Shown here: one piece after another, positions 10,318 through 20,132 of the stretch | Layout: each line of letters starts with the position of its first letter | Position numbering within the stretch: position 1 is the first letter of the stretch | Source of the DNA: Rhypophila decipiens | Taxonomy: Eukaryota; Ascomycota; Sordariomycetes; Sordariales; Naviculisporaceae | Direction: 5' to 3' | DNA: 21,960 nt | Assembly (NCBI GenBank): GCA_033297075.1 | Contig: MU858356.1 | Location: forward strand, 1-21,960 | Notes under the pieces: model-generated | What the model saw: only the letters and a program-made list of their open reading frames with translations | What the model was told of the DNA's origin: nothing | Databases searched by the model: none | Translations under genes and position numbers: made by a program

Positions 10318-11271
10318 ATACCACCAACTTGTGGAATGTACGGGATTTCCGTAGAACAAACTTTACGACCTTGGGATAAGATTCTCAAGGGATATGTCCA
10401 AGAGTGTGTGCATGTGGCGTTGCTTTGCCAGGCTCATGATAACTGATAATGAAGTCGAATATATGTGATGCCATCGGTACGAGACTACAGGGTGAGCTGG
10501 TGTTACATCATTTGCAAGACTGTGTTTACTCTTATGACCTTGCTGATCGGTATGGCCTTTGAAAACGAGGATTGGTGGAAGGACCCCTCGCCTGATATCT
10601 TGTTCGTTATATAGGAACGTTGACAAGTTGAAGGTGGATCTGGGGAGGGTATGTTCAGCATTCGATCCAGCAAATTCCTGGTGCCTGCTGGCGGTAGCTT
10701 CCAATGTTGCTCCGGAGACTTCGGCAAGAAACACGGAGCATTGACGCCGGCACTCGGCGGTTCAGGTGGGGTAGTTAACTCGTTTGCCGACCGCCACCGC
10801 GCCGCTCTTGCCGTGTCTTGTCTCGGGATCACAGGAAGGAGCACAGGGCCACACCTAGGTGACACGGGAAGCAATGTCCCAAGGCAACCTGCATCTCTGC
10901 TCGTACGGTAAAGCGTATGACAGGCAGTGATTGGTCGAGGATCCACCGTCGCAATGAAATTTCCATCACCAGAGTCCTTTCATCCCATTCCTTGCCCCTC
11001 CGGGACTCAGACCATGTGGTTCGTGGATCGTTACCCAAAACAGCGGCCACAGCTTCCTTCCACTTTTATAACCTTTCACCAACGTCCTTACTCCATCGTT
11101 TACTCCACTCCTTTCGCGTTCTGGTTCTGTCGCTAAAGGAAGTTTGCAGTAAACAACACCCTACTTACCTTCTTTAACGATTCGCCTTCTCGTCCAGCCC
11201 GGTTTGGGACCAGGAAATCACCGTCATCCCGCGACTTCTTTGATTAGCGCACACCCACCAAAGCAGCCAGG
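10318..11271. other. intergenic region with promoter of the Cys-rich membrane protein gene
   Basis: About 950 bp without a supportable gene. It holds the 3' flank of the Helo-like gene and the promoter of the next gene, including a TATA-like box at 11064-11071 and a pyrimidine-rich leader of about 170 bp. Confidence 0.5.
11064..11071 (+). promoter_or_regulatory. TATA-like box
   Basis: TTTTATAA followed by CT-rich sequence, about 200 bp before the ATG at 11272. Confidence 0.45.
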
Positions 11272-12949
11272 ATGGGAAGGCCAGATCCCAATGTCAGCAA
11301 TGGAACCTGCTACTACCAAGGGGGCAAGGAACTTGACAAGGCCTTTATCCCCTGTGGCAACGATGCCATCCAGCACGTACCATGTTGTCAGGCTGGCGAC
11401 ATGTGTCTGGGGAGCAATTCCTGCTTTGCCGCTTCGTATGGGGTGACCTACCTTGCTGGCTGCACAGATAAGAACTACATTGACGAATCCTGCCCAGACA
11501 AGTCGCCCTTCGATGGTAAGTTTTCGCAGAAGCATAATGCCTCCACGTTGCGCTTCAAATTCTGACAGTCCATGACACCTATCAGACAGCAATTGGGTCG
11601 GCCTCATCTACGTGGGCGGCAACAAATGGAGTCCTTGCCACCAGAAGGCGGAACCGACACTCCTCGCCCCACCGGACCCATGTGAGAAACCCAAGAGTGG
11701 TCCAACCAATATAGCTTTCACCGCCTCCAATCCTATCCCCCCCGTTGGACGTGTACCCCTTTCCAACGGTGGCACTATGAGCTGGATACCCGGCCAAGCT
11801 CCGCCAACACCCACAGACGACGGTCCAGCGACGGATTTCACGCCATTTCTTACTACATCAACTAGGGAGAGCTCGACAACTTCGTCGACTTTGGTCACTT
11901 CGCTGCCCCCTGCCGCGGAGTCAACGGCCACTTCAACCCCGTCAGCCACGTCGACCCAGGCACCTGACAGTCCCACGCAGACCAGCACAGCAACAGGAAG
12001 TGGTAGTGGCATGAGCCAAGGGCAAGTGGCGGGGATCGCAGTGGGTGTCATTGCTGCCGTCATCCTCTTGGGAATAGCTGCAGTCATATTGAGACGCCGT
12101 CGTCGACAGCCGCAGGACACCGCCGCAGGAGATCCCCCATCCGGAGCCGCTGCAGCAAAGTTCGACCCTCGCCCTCCGCACCACCCACACGGACCCAGGT
12201 CGCCAAGACTGCCCACACTGCCGGCCGAAATGGGACAGCCTGATATGGCGCCGACTACAACACCCACCCTTAGCGAGCTTGGTTCGAATCACGAGCCATA
12301 TTGGTCTTACCCGTCTGAGTTGCAAGGTGGCCATGGGCCGCATCCTGGACCCCCGGCGGGTTACTACGCAGGTCCGAGCCAGCCACAAAGACGAGAATTC
12401 TTTCCCCCGCAGCACGACTCTTATGTCGGCGCCCACGGTGTCCTTCCGCCAGCTGACATGAGACCCGTTGACGCTAGTGTGGTCCCGATTTCACCCACCA
12501 GCGCATTTTCCGAGGATCATCACGGGGGACATGAACACCATTACTCACTGGGCTCCATGAGCTCAATAAACTCACAGCCGGGAGCATTGCCCGTCCGCCA
12601 ATATAGCGCCGATACCGCTACCGGAGCTTCCGCAAACGGTCCTCAGCACTCGATGGGCTCGGTGGGCTCAATGGGTTCCATGCACTCCAACAGAAGAGTC
12701 AGCACTTTTTCACCAAGATACTCTGCATCCTCGCAGCAGATCTCACCTCCTCATGCATACCCAGGGCAACCGTTGCCCTATCAGCCTTATCGTCCGGTTC
12801 AGTCAGCACCACAGGCTGTGCATGAGACACCAGTGGGCACAGTACCCGCCCCGATGCAAGCTGACCCCGAGTCCAACAAGGATCCTGGGAGCATGAAACC
12901 CGGCCATGATCCCAGAGCTCAAGACAAGACCGTTTTTGAACTTGCTTGA
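11272..12949 (+). CDS. cysteine-rich single-pass membrane protein, cell-wall sensor-like
   Basis: Two exons: 11272-11515 and 11586-12949; the intron is 70 bp (GTAAGT...TATCAG). The product is 535 aa in frame. The N-terminal ~115 residues contain ten cysteines (13, 28, 38, 39, 45, 51, 64, 74, 99, 114) in the pattern NGTCYY, IPCGN, HVPCCQAGDMC. A Ser/Thr/Pro-rich stalk (about 165-225) leads to one membrane helix, VAGIAVGVIAAVILLGIAAV, at about 229-250, followed by RRRRR, so the tail is cytoplasmic. The ~280-residue tail is rich in Pro, Gly, His and Ser, with a small MGS repeat near residues 440-450. The layout resembles Mid2/WSC-type wall-stress sensors and many uncharacterised ascomycete proteins, but no WSC domain is claimed. 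There is no N-terminal signal peptide, so the single helix would have to act as a reverse signal-anchor. Confidence 0.82.
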
Positions 12950-14233
12950 GTTTGGGGGGGAAACGATGCAGGAAAGACGCCACAATACAAGATGAAGTTC
13001 TTTGTTTCCAAGGAAACCTAATAATCAAGACATGTATGAACCCTGAGACAGACGTGCGGAGGGATATTTGGGCAAACATAGCAACGAATATGCTCACCGG
13101 ATAGGCAGGTTACAAGTTGGAGCGAGGCCTCGACTTGACGTTGCTAAAATATGACTGGGTAGATTTGTTCCAACCATTTGCCGTTGATGCTTGGTTCTAG
13201 AAGAGAGACTTCCGGAGTATCACAATGAACGGAAATTCCTGTCAGAGTCTTTTCAGGCTCTCTTAATGCGCCCTCGAGCATTTTCACAGCTTCAATACGT
13301 GTACAGGACAAGATCTCAATATGCAGCTAGGAGGTCGCATATCATCATCACCCCAACCCCGCACTTGTTCCCTGCCTCCTTTACTAGGAGGAACAAGCAG
13401 GTCTCTAGAACAACTTATGCAGCCAACGGCGGAAGCTTCGGGATCCTCCCGGCCCTATCACCGTTCGTCGGAATGGGGGCCATGCTGTCAAACGTGCATG
13501 GAGCTACAGCAGCTCATGGCATAAACGGTCTAATATCATGCAGCTACTGAGGCCTGTCACAATATAACGCTCTTGGGTTCATGTTAGCGCATCATAACTT
13601 TATCCAATCGCGATCAGGTCAGAGTAGAGACTGTACTTTAAGAGCAAAGAACTATTGTTATCGGCAACAGCTTCGTTGTTCTTGGCTTCCAACAAATGTC
13701 CATCATATCCTTGGCTCTGAGCAGTGAGAACTTGCTTACTAGTATGTGTCCAGGTTCTGTATCAACGACCTTGACCATTCGAATATTCCAAGATTCCGTG
13801 ATGCGGATCGAGCACTCTAGAGACCCCCACACTCGCCTTGCTGCTTTGGGGCCACACCGCTGCAGGAGGGTATCTAGACCCATCCCCTACATGCTAAAAT
13901 CGCACCTGCAAGTGTCTGGACTGCTGCTACATGTAGATATCATACAGCCACAGCAACCAACTGCATATTGCCACCGCGCTGTTGGCAATGTCTTTCCCAT
14001 TTGTGTTTAGCCTGCGTCCGTTTGACATCCGACGGAGTAGGCTCCGGATACCTTGTTTCCAAGACGATACTATTCCTAGTCCGGGATCATACCCGTCGTC
14101 CCAGTCAGCTATATAGACGACGACTGCTCCCATGCCAGCCATAACTACCCACCATGTTGCAGGCCATTTTCCCCAGCTGCCTCCACAACATCAATAAACT
14201 TCCCAGGACTGAGAGCATCTGGAATCCAGCAAA
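12950..14233. other. 1.3-kb intergenic region
   Basis: No gene is supported. The left end is the 3' flank of the membrane protein gene and includes a short hairpin-like sequence near 13004-13017 (GTTTCC AA GGAAAC). The right end is the epoxide hydrolase promoter with a TATA-like box at 14109-14116. Confidence 0.5.
14109..14116 (+). promoter_or_regulatory. TATA-like box of the epoxide hydrolase gene
   Basis: CTATATAG, about 120 bp before the ATG at 14234. Confidence 0.45.
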
Positions 14234-15822
14234 ATGACGCCCCCAACCCTCCCCTCCCTATCTACCTTTGCCTGCCTCCCCCCCAACATCCTAACAACAC
14301 CAACCCCATTCACCCTATCCGTCCCATCCAAAGAAGTAAATCTCCTCCCCCGTCTCGCCCGAAGCGGAACCTTTGGCATCCCATCGTACTACAACACCGA
14401 AGCAGATGCCGCCTCGGGAAGATTCGGAATAACCCGCGACTGGCTCATCAACGCAACCTCAATCTGGACCTCCCCCTCCCAATTCTCGTGGCGCTCCCAC
14501 GAACAATACATGAACCACTTCCCCAACTTTCGAGTAAACGTCACTACACCCTCGGATAACGAACTCTACGACCTCCATTTCGCCGCCCTCTTCTCAAAGA
14601 ATGAGAGCGCAGTCCCAATAATCTTTATGCACGGCTGGCCTGGGAGTTGGACTGAGTTTGCGCCCATGATGGATTTGTTGGTTGACAAGTATCCCACACC
14701 TGAAGAACTGCCGTATCATGTGGTTGTGCCGAGTATTCCTGATTATGGACTTTCTACGAGGCCCGGAGAGGTGCACAAGGAGATTAACATGACTACTGCT
14801 GGTGAGGCGATGAATCAGCTCATGATTGAGTTGGGGTTTGGCGAGAGTGGGTATATCGCGCAGGGAGGGGACGTGGGCTATTTCCTTGCGAGGACAATGT
14901 GTGGGTTGTTTGAGGAATGTCGGGCTTTTCATAGTGAGTCTTGTTTTCTTTTTCTTTGCTCCTTGCCTTTTGAGTTGGTGGGTTGGCTTCGTCCGGATTG
15001 TAGGGTCTGGTTTGCTGGTGATGAGATGTTGGTTGGGAAGATAAATGGGCTCGTTGCTTGACAGATTGGAAGCTGACAAGTCGCTGGACAAACAGTAAAC
15101 ATGTTCTTCCTCACCGAAGAGGAACGAGCAGCGGTAAACGATATCCCCATCACGCCCGAGGAAGCCACCCAGATCGAAATCGGTGATAAATGGGGCCTTG
15201 AAGGGTCAGCCTACGCCGCAGAACATGGAACCAGACCTGCAACTATTGCCCTCGCGTTGATGAGTAGCCCGGTGGCTATGCTAGCTTGGTACGTTATTCC
15301 CTCTTGCCCTCGTCCCTTCACAGCGGTAACTAACCGTCCGGGTGCAATTTGCAGGATGGGCGAAAAGTTCGTAGAATGGTCCGACAACCGCGACCCGTCT
15401 TACGCCCTCTCTATGGACACCATCCTCGCCCAAGTGTCATTCTACTGGTACACAGAGTCCTACGGCCGGTCGATGTGGGTGTACCGCGCTCTCAAGTCTG
15501 AAGTCCCTTCGCCGTTGCCGCCTATGCCCTGGTCATCGACCAAGCCGTTTGGCTTCTCTTGGTTCCCTGTCGAGATTGCCAGTTTGCCGCAGGCTTGGGG
15601 CGATTACTTATTTGAGAATATGGTCTTTCATCGGCGACATGCTAGGGTACGTTCTTTATTTCTCCTTGAAAAGTGTGAAAAGCAAAATGGGTACTGAGCT
15701 GACTTACTTTACGAACAATTTAGGGAGGACACTTTGCCGCGCTTCAGGAGCCGGCCGAGTTCTTGCAGGATATTGAGGATTTTCTGGCTATTGTGAAGCA
15801 GAATGGGACGTTTGCTAGTTAA
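14234..15822 (+). CDS. epoxide hydrolase (alpha/beta-hydrolase fold with EHN domain)
   Basis: Four exons: 14234-14933, 15096-15288, 15355-15646, 15724-15822. Introns are 162, 66 and 77 bp (GTGAGT, GTACGT and GTACGT donors; CAG, CAG and TAG acceptors). The join gives 427 aa in frame. The N-terminal EHN region (about 25-130) contains FTLSVPSKEVNLLPRLA and WRSHEQYMNHFPNF. The oxyanion motif HGWPGSW is at 133-139 and the nucleophile motif GGDVGY at 211-216, with Asp213 as the likely attacking residue. FYWYTES at about 327-333 supplies candidate lid tyrosines; PVEIASLP with Glu371 and GGHFAALQEP with His398 fit the charge-relay residues. It should open epoxides to vicinal diols in the cytosol or at microsomes, either for detoxification or as a tailoring step. 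There is no signal peptide. It converges with the O-methyltransferase gene, 169 bp between stops. Confidence 0.94.
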
Positions 15823-15991
15823 CGGCATGGGGAGGGAATAAAGACGTATGAAGACATACTTGGAACTTGCATAAATCATTTCCTTCTAGTATTTCATGAA
15901 CTTTCTTGCAATATCTCAATCAAGGATACAACCCACGCTGTTTCTGATCGATATGCTTCTACCATTGTTGCATACTGCTCTACGCCTTCAC

Positions 15992-17467
15992 TCACTCGCC
16001 CTTCCACTCAGCAACCAACACCCACAAATTAGCACTCTTAGGCAGTTCCCCACCCTGGAATTCGAAGCGCGGATCAGCGAGCTTAAACAGTTCGGCCCAG
16101 TCCTCCAGCTCGCGTTCATGCGAGTTCTGAAGCTCCGTCATGGTGAGGTCCATGGATCTAAGACGATCCTCTTGCCACTTGGACATGACGCCCGGCTTGG
16201 GCAACACATTGTCATTAATCACAATCTTGGCGCCCTGCTTCAACGCAGGGATCAAATTGCGCAAGATCCTAACGCAGTACTTATCCGACCAGTTGTGCAG
16301 GATCCAGCGGAAGAAGTACACATCAGCACCATGGACAAGCTGTTCAGTCAGAAAGTCGTGAGTCATGAACTTGATCCGGTCAGTTCCGAGCTCGATGGCC
16401 TGGGGCTGTTTCTCGGCTGCGCGAATGACGGGCTCAAGGTCCTGGACTATGAAGGACAGGGAAGGGAATTGTGCGGCGAGGGCGAAGCAGACGAAGCCTT
16501 GGGATCCTCCGATCTGGTGTTTAGTAAGTAATTAGTAGGTCTTGCTTCCTGGAGGTTGTACGGAGGTAAACCCACATCCACGACGACGCCGTCTTGAGGG
16601 AGGTCTCCCCAGGGAAAGTTATCTACTACGTGAGATAGCTCAAATCCGGTGCCCTCGGTGAAGGACCTCATGGCATTCCCGAATCTGCGGGCACGTTCAG
16701 GGAACTGAGAGAAGACCTCGTAGACGGTGGCCTTGGTGTTGTTTGCCAATGCGAATCCCTGAAGCCCATCAATCGAGTGGTCAGCATTCATGCATCCAAC
16801 TCATGTATCGAGGCATGAATTTGCATACCGTCTCGTTGGGTTCTTGTGACCCAGGATACTTCGTCAAGGCATTGCAAGTCTGCGAAGCCGATTGCCATAG
16901 ATCATCTGTGCTGGCGCCCACCCAGTCGTGAATCACCTTGTCCTCGGCGAGCAGCCTGGAGACGGCATTGTGAGCGACTACGCCGGGGCGAGGCTCGACG
17001 AAGATGTCCTTGTTGATGGCGTGGCGGATGACTTGGCGGACGTTGGTCTCGGGCAGCCCAGTCTTGGTAGCAATTTCGGCGAACGAAGCTTCGCTGCCGA
17101 CGGGGAACGAGTGGGCGATGCCAAACCTGGTGATGGCTTGCTGGCTGATGAGTTCATTGTGCTGCAGAGAGTGGTAGGTCGTTAGCTCGGGTTAAAGTTT
17201 TCTCATGGTGGACAGACAGACCGTGTAGCTCATCAGGTATTCCCGCGGACCAAGAACCAAACGCCGCAGCTCCTGGGTATCATCAATGATTGCCGCCCGG
17301 GCTGCTTGCACCTCAATTTCCTGCTTGGGAACCAAGTTGGCCTTGGGCCCCTTCACGTCGAATGACGGTGTGGGCAGATTGTTAGCCACCAGGTAGTCGT
17401 TCAGCTTCTTGGTATTAGCTGCAATTCTGCTTGCCAGCTCGATAATACGTGACTCTGGGGATGCCAT
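15992..17467 (-). CDS. SAM-dependent O-methyltransferase (COMT-like, class II type)
   Basis: Four exons on minus: 17467-17222, 17161-16829, 16758-16576, 16513-15992. Introns are 60, 70 and 62 bp, all phase 0; the donors are GTCTGT, GTATGC and GTGGGT. The product is 427 aa in frame. The GTGGGT donor was chosen because it restores the SAM-binding motif VVVDIGGSQGF (about 251-261); a donor three bases downstream loses the frame. An N-terminal winged-helix dimerisation region spans about 85-180 (SFAEIATKTGLPETNVRQVI). Asp279 in VQDLEPVI fits ribose binding, and His327 in WILHNWSDKYC is the predicted catalytic base. The substrate is likely a phenolic or other hydroxyl group, typically in secondary metabolism. 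It is divergent from the MDR reductase gene across 1.1 kb. Confidence 0.93.
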
Positions 17468-18595
17468 TGTCGATGGACGAAACTGCCGGCTGGGGACGGT
17501 GAGAGTTAGGGAGCGTGTGGGGGGTTAGATGGTGTCCAAGATGTGCTCTTGGCTTGAATCTCAGTTTCTGACCTCACTGGCAGCAGTTAAAATATGGCTT
17601 TGGACTTGAGAACGAAGCTGCGGGCTTGAAGGGTGCGCTGAATTGTAGGGAGTCAGATTCACCGAGGGACCCCCGCACTGCCGTGTCTGACAAATACAAG
17701 TGAGGTGAAGGTTTAAACTTCGAGTTTGTGTACCCCGCCCAACCGCCTTCGATCTGGTTGTTGGTCCGCCGTTCTTCGAATGGAACCGGCGAAGCAAGGT
17801 AAGCCTTACAGTGCCTTCCGCGCATGCACTGTATCTACTGTACCATCTGCCCCGTAGGTTAGGTCCATATTGTTACCGTTCCGCGTATCCCCGGCGCCTC
17901 CTCCGTTGGCCACTTACACGGCCAGCTGTCAAGCTGGTACGTACCTGCTTACCTATGTATGCCAGCCAACGAGGTCTGAGTCGACTGAGATAAGACGCCT
18001 CTTGTTAATGCTTAATCGATGCCCAGCAGCACAGGCCAATCATCTAGTTGTACTACCAACCTGTTAGGCTTGATTGTTTTGTAACCCTAACCCTGACCCG
18101 AGAAGCACCTCGTCCCTGTTGCTGTAGGCCGGCTGTGTCGTTGGCTACTTCTAATGATGCGTTTCTCAACCGGGTTGCCGATGAGCTTCTTGAAATTGTA
18201 CCTCCGGGTGTCTTCCGCGATGCTGTCCTGGGTTTGGTATCTGTTGCGTCTGACCTTGCCTGTTAATGCACTGATAATGACCATTAAGTGGTGGTCACTT
18301 CCAACTGCGATAACTCTCAGTGTTCGTGTAACTACGGGCGCTTGGAAAGTCCTATCTCCGGCCTTGATGCATATTCAGCAGAACACCGGAGCGCAGTTAT
18401 AGGCAAAAAAAGCTGCCCCGTATTAGAGAGGGAACTCTATTTCCTTCCAATCTGGCAATTGTTTTGAAAGAGTTGGGAACAGTCCTTGGGAAAAGCAGAA
18501 CCTATCACCAATATACCTTGGATTGGGCCTCCAGTTGCTGCCTCATCGCTCGCTTTCTTCGCAGACAATCCCAGGCCACACCATCATAACCAACC
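17468..18595. other. 1.1-kb divergent intergenic region
   Basis: Holds the promoters of the O-methyltransferase (minus) and MDR reductase (plus). It contains a telomere-like motif at 18085-18094 and a CCAAT-type element near 18506. No coding region or RNA gene was recognised. Confidence 0.5.
18085..18094 (+). repeat. telomere-like motif (CCCTAACCCT)
   Basis: Within GTAACCCTAACCCTGACCC. It is the third two-unit telomeric motif in the window, about 500 bp upstream of the MDR gene and 620 bp upstream of the O-methyltransferase start. Confidence 0.6.
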
Positions 18596-19658
18596 ATGGC
18601 CCCCAACACCGCAGCATTCTTCACCGGCGTCCAAGCCCCGCTTGAGGTCCGCCCGGCCGACTCGCCCAAGCCTGACGCGAACGAGGTCGTCGTCAAGGCC
18701 AAGGCTGTGGCTATCAACCCGGTCGACTACGCCATGCAAATCATGGGCCCCAGCGTCTTCAAGTGGCTCAACCCGCCGTGCGTCTTTGGCGAGGACGTCG
18801 CCGGCGAGGTTGCTGAGGTCGGATCCGCCGTCACCAAGGTCAAGGCCGGTGACCGCGTGGCCGGCCTCACCAACACCGCCTTCCAACACGAGGTCGTCAT
18901 CAAGGAGCACCTGCTCATCCCCATACCCGCCTCTCTTCCCTACGAGAACGCAGCCGTCATGCCGCTCGGCCTCTCCGTCGCCGTCAAGGGCCTCTTCCAT
19001 AAGGACTTCCTCAACCTGCGCCTGCCCTCCCTCAACGCCAAACCAGCCGGCGAGACCGTCCTGATCTGGGGTGCCTCGACCAGCGTGGGAAGCAACGCTG
19101 TCCAGCTTGCCGCGGCCGCTGGCTACGAGGTCATCACGACCGCCTCGCCCGCCAACTTTGAGCTGACCAAGAAGCTCGGAGCCAGCCAAGTCTTCGACTA
19201 CCACAGCCCCACCATTAAGGAGGACTTGATTTCCGCCTTCAGGGGCAAGAAGTCCCCCGGTGCCTTCTGCAATGGCGGGCCAGCGCCCCCCACGCACCCC
19301 CCTGTCATTGCCGCTTGCAAAGCCGTTCTTCAGGCCACCGACGGTCGCAAGTTCCTCGCGCTCACAATGGCGACTCCACCTGGTGAGATGCCCGAGGGCT
19401 TCATCAGCAAGTTTGTCTCTCCACTTGAGGGCGATGAAGAGCTTGCGAGTGCCATCTTTGGCGAGTATCTTCCCCAAGCCTTGACGGCTGGCAAGTACAT
19501 GCCCACGCCCAAGGCGAAGGTGGTTGGCCACGGGCTTGAGTCCATCCAGCGTGCCATGGACACGCTGAAGCAGGGTGTCTCTGTGGAGCGGGGGCACAGG
19601 CCAGATGCCCCACTCCGAGGGTCACCGCACCGCTTTCTCTTAGGGGCAGTCCTCTGAT
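18596..19658 (+). CDS. MDR-superfamily oxidoreductase, ToxD / trans-enoyl-reductase-like
   Basis: A single uninterrupted exon encodes 353 aa; the ATG sits in CAACCATGGC, a good fungal start context. The GroES-like N-terminal part has INPVDYAMQ (40-48), FGEDVAGEVAEVGSAV (64-79) and AGDRVAGL (84-91). The Rossmann part has VLIWGASTSVGSNAVQLA (155-172), an NADPH-binding glycine motif. The zinc-ligand cysteine cluster of classical alcohol dehydrogenases is absent, as in ToxD/LovC-like enoyl reductases and quinone oxidoreductases. Residues 310-329 (GHGLESIQRAMDTLKQGVS) match the usual late helix. After that the family normally ends in a short GKKLVV-type strand; here about 24 unrelated residues follow (RGHRPDAPLRGSPHRF). 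The end may be altered by mutation or mis-sequenced. It likely reduces an enone or quinone using NADPH; a tailoring role beside the O-methyltransferase is inferred. Confidence 0.88.
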
Positions 19659-19914
19659 CAAGGACTTGCTCCTTTTCCTAGCTTAGCGTAGCTGAAGACA
19701 ATACAGCATCATGTCTTCCACTTCGTTCCAAAGTCTCGGCAACCAAGTTTGTTGTTACGCTCTAAAGATAGTACTGTGTGGGAGGTAGGGATGTGAGGAT
19801 GATTTGGGCAGGCACAGCGGTGCAAAGGAGCTTGTCAAGTTGATAGCTTTCCTAGACTTCCTCTCTTTCGTTCTTATGTCCTCTTCAACATTAGCAGAAG
19901 TTAGATTCGAGTCC

Positions 19915-19922
19915 TATATAAA
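19915..19922 (+). promoter_or_regulatory. TATA box
   Basis: TATATAAA, about 220 bp before the proposed ATG at 20140. Confidence 0.5.
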
Positions 19923-19937
19923 GCAATCAGAATTCTC

Positions 19938-19943
19938 CACGTG
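19938..19943. promoter_or_regulatory. CACGTG palindrome (E-box type)
   Basis: CACGTG just downstream of the TATA box and followed by GATAA. It is a typical site for bHLH regulators in fungi. A six-base site may also be chance. Confidence 0.3.
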
Positions 19944-20114
19944 ATAATATGTGTGGCTTGGAGGTCATGAACTCATGAAGTCTGATTGGTTTGAAATTCT
20001 CCTATGGGCTGAGCTGAATTCGGGCGTCAAGTGAAAAGCGGGGGTTTGGGGGCCATATCACACCACAACTGTTGACTTTATCACGGCGATGCAGTGATAT
20101 GAAGAGGAATAACA

Positions 20115-20126
20115 ATGTTGCGTTGA
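20115..20126 (+). other. very short upstream ORF
   Basis: ATG, two sense codons and TGA, located 25 bases before the proposed start of the SH3 protein gene. It would reduce initiation downstream if it is in the mRNA. Confidence 0.3.
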
Positions 20127-20132
20127 TAATAG

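Noticed and set aside
11608..12267. 219-codon frame on minus inside the membrane protein gene
   Set aside because: Overlaps the TM and stalk of a well-supported plus gene and shows only Gly/Val/Ala-rich low complexity.
12280..12292. GGTTCGAATC, similar to a tRNA B box
   Set aside because: It lies in the coding tail of the membrane protein gene, and no cloverleaf or A box is arranged around it.
13191..13550. 119-codon plus frame in the 12950-14233 spacer
   Set aside because: No ATG at the start, no recognisable motif, and no neighbouring exons that extend it.
14934..15095. Reading the 162-bp insertion in the epoxide hydrolase as coding
   Set aside because: The open frame runs through but gives a Phe/Leu/Trp-rich segment and stops; removing GTGAGT...AACAG joins AFH to INMFFLT, the family pattern.
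15896..16531. 211-codon plus frame opposite the O-methyltransferase
   Set aside because: Antisense shadow. The minus strand carries the methyltransferase motifs with consistent splicing.
18584..19597. 337-codon open frame on minus opposite the MDR reductase
   Set aside because: Mirror frame of a strongly biased, intron-less gene. The plus strand carries clear MDR motifs; the minus product has none.
19575..19637. A cryptic intron (GTGTCT...CTCTTAG) at the end of the MDR gene
   Set aside because: Removing it leaves only GAVL before the stop and does not restore the expected C-terminal strand.
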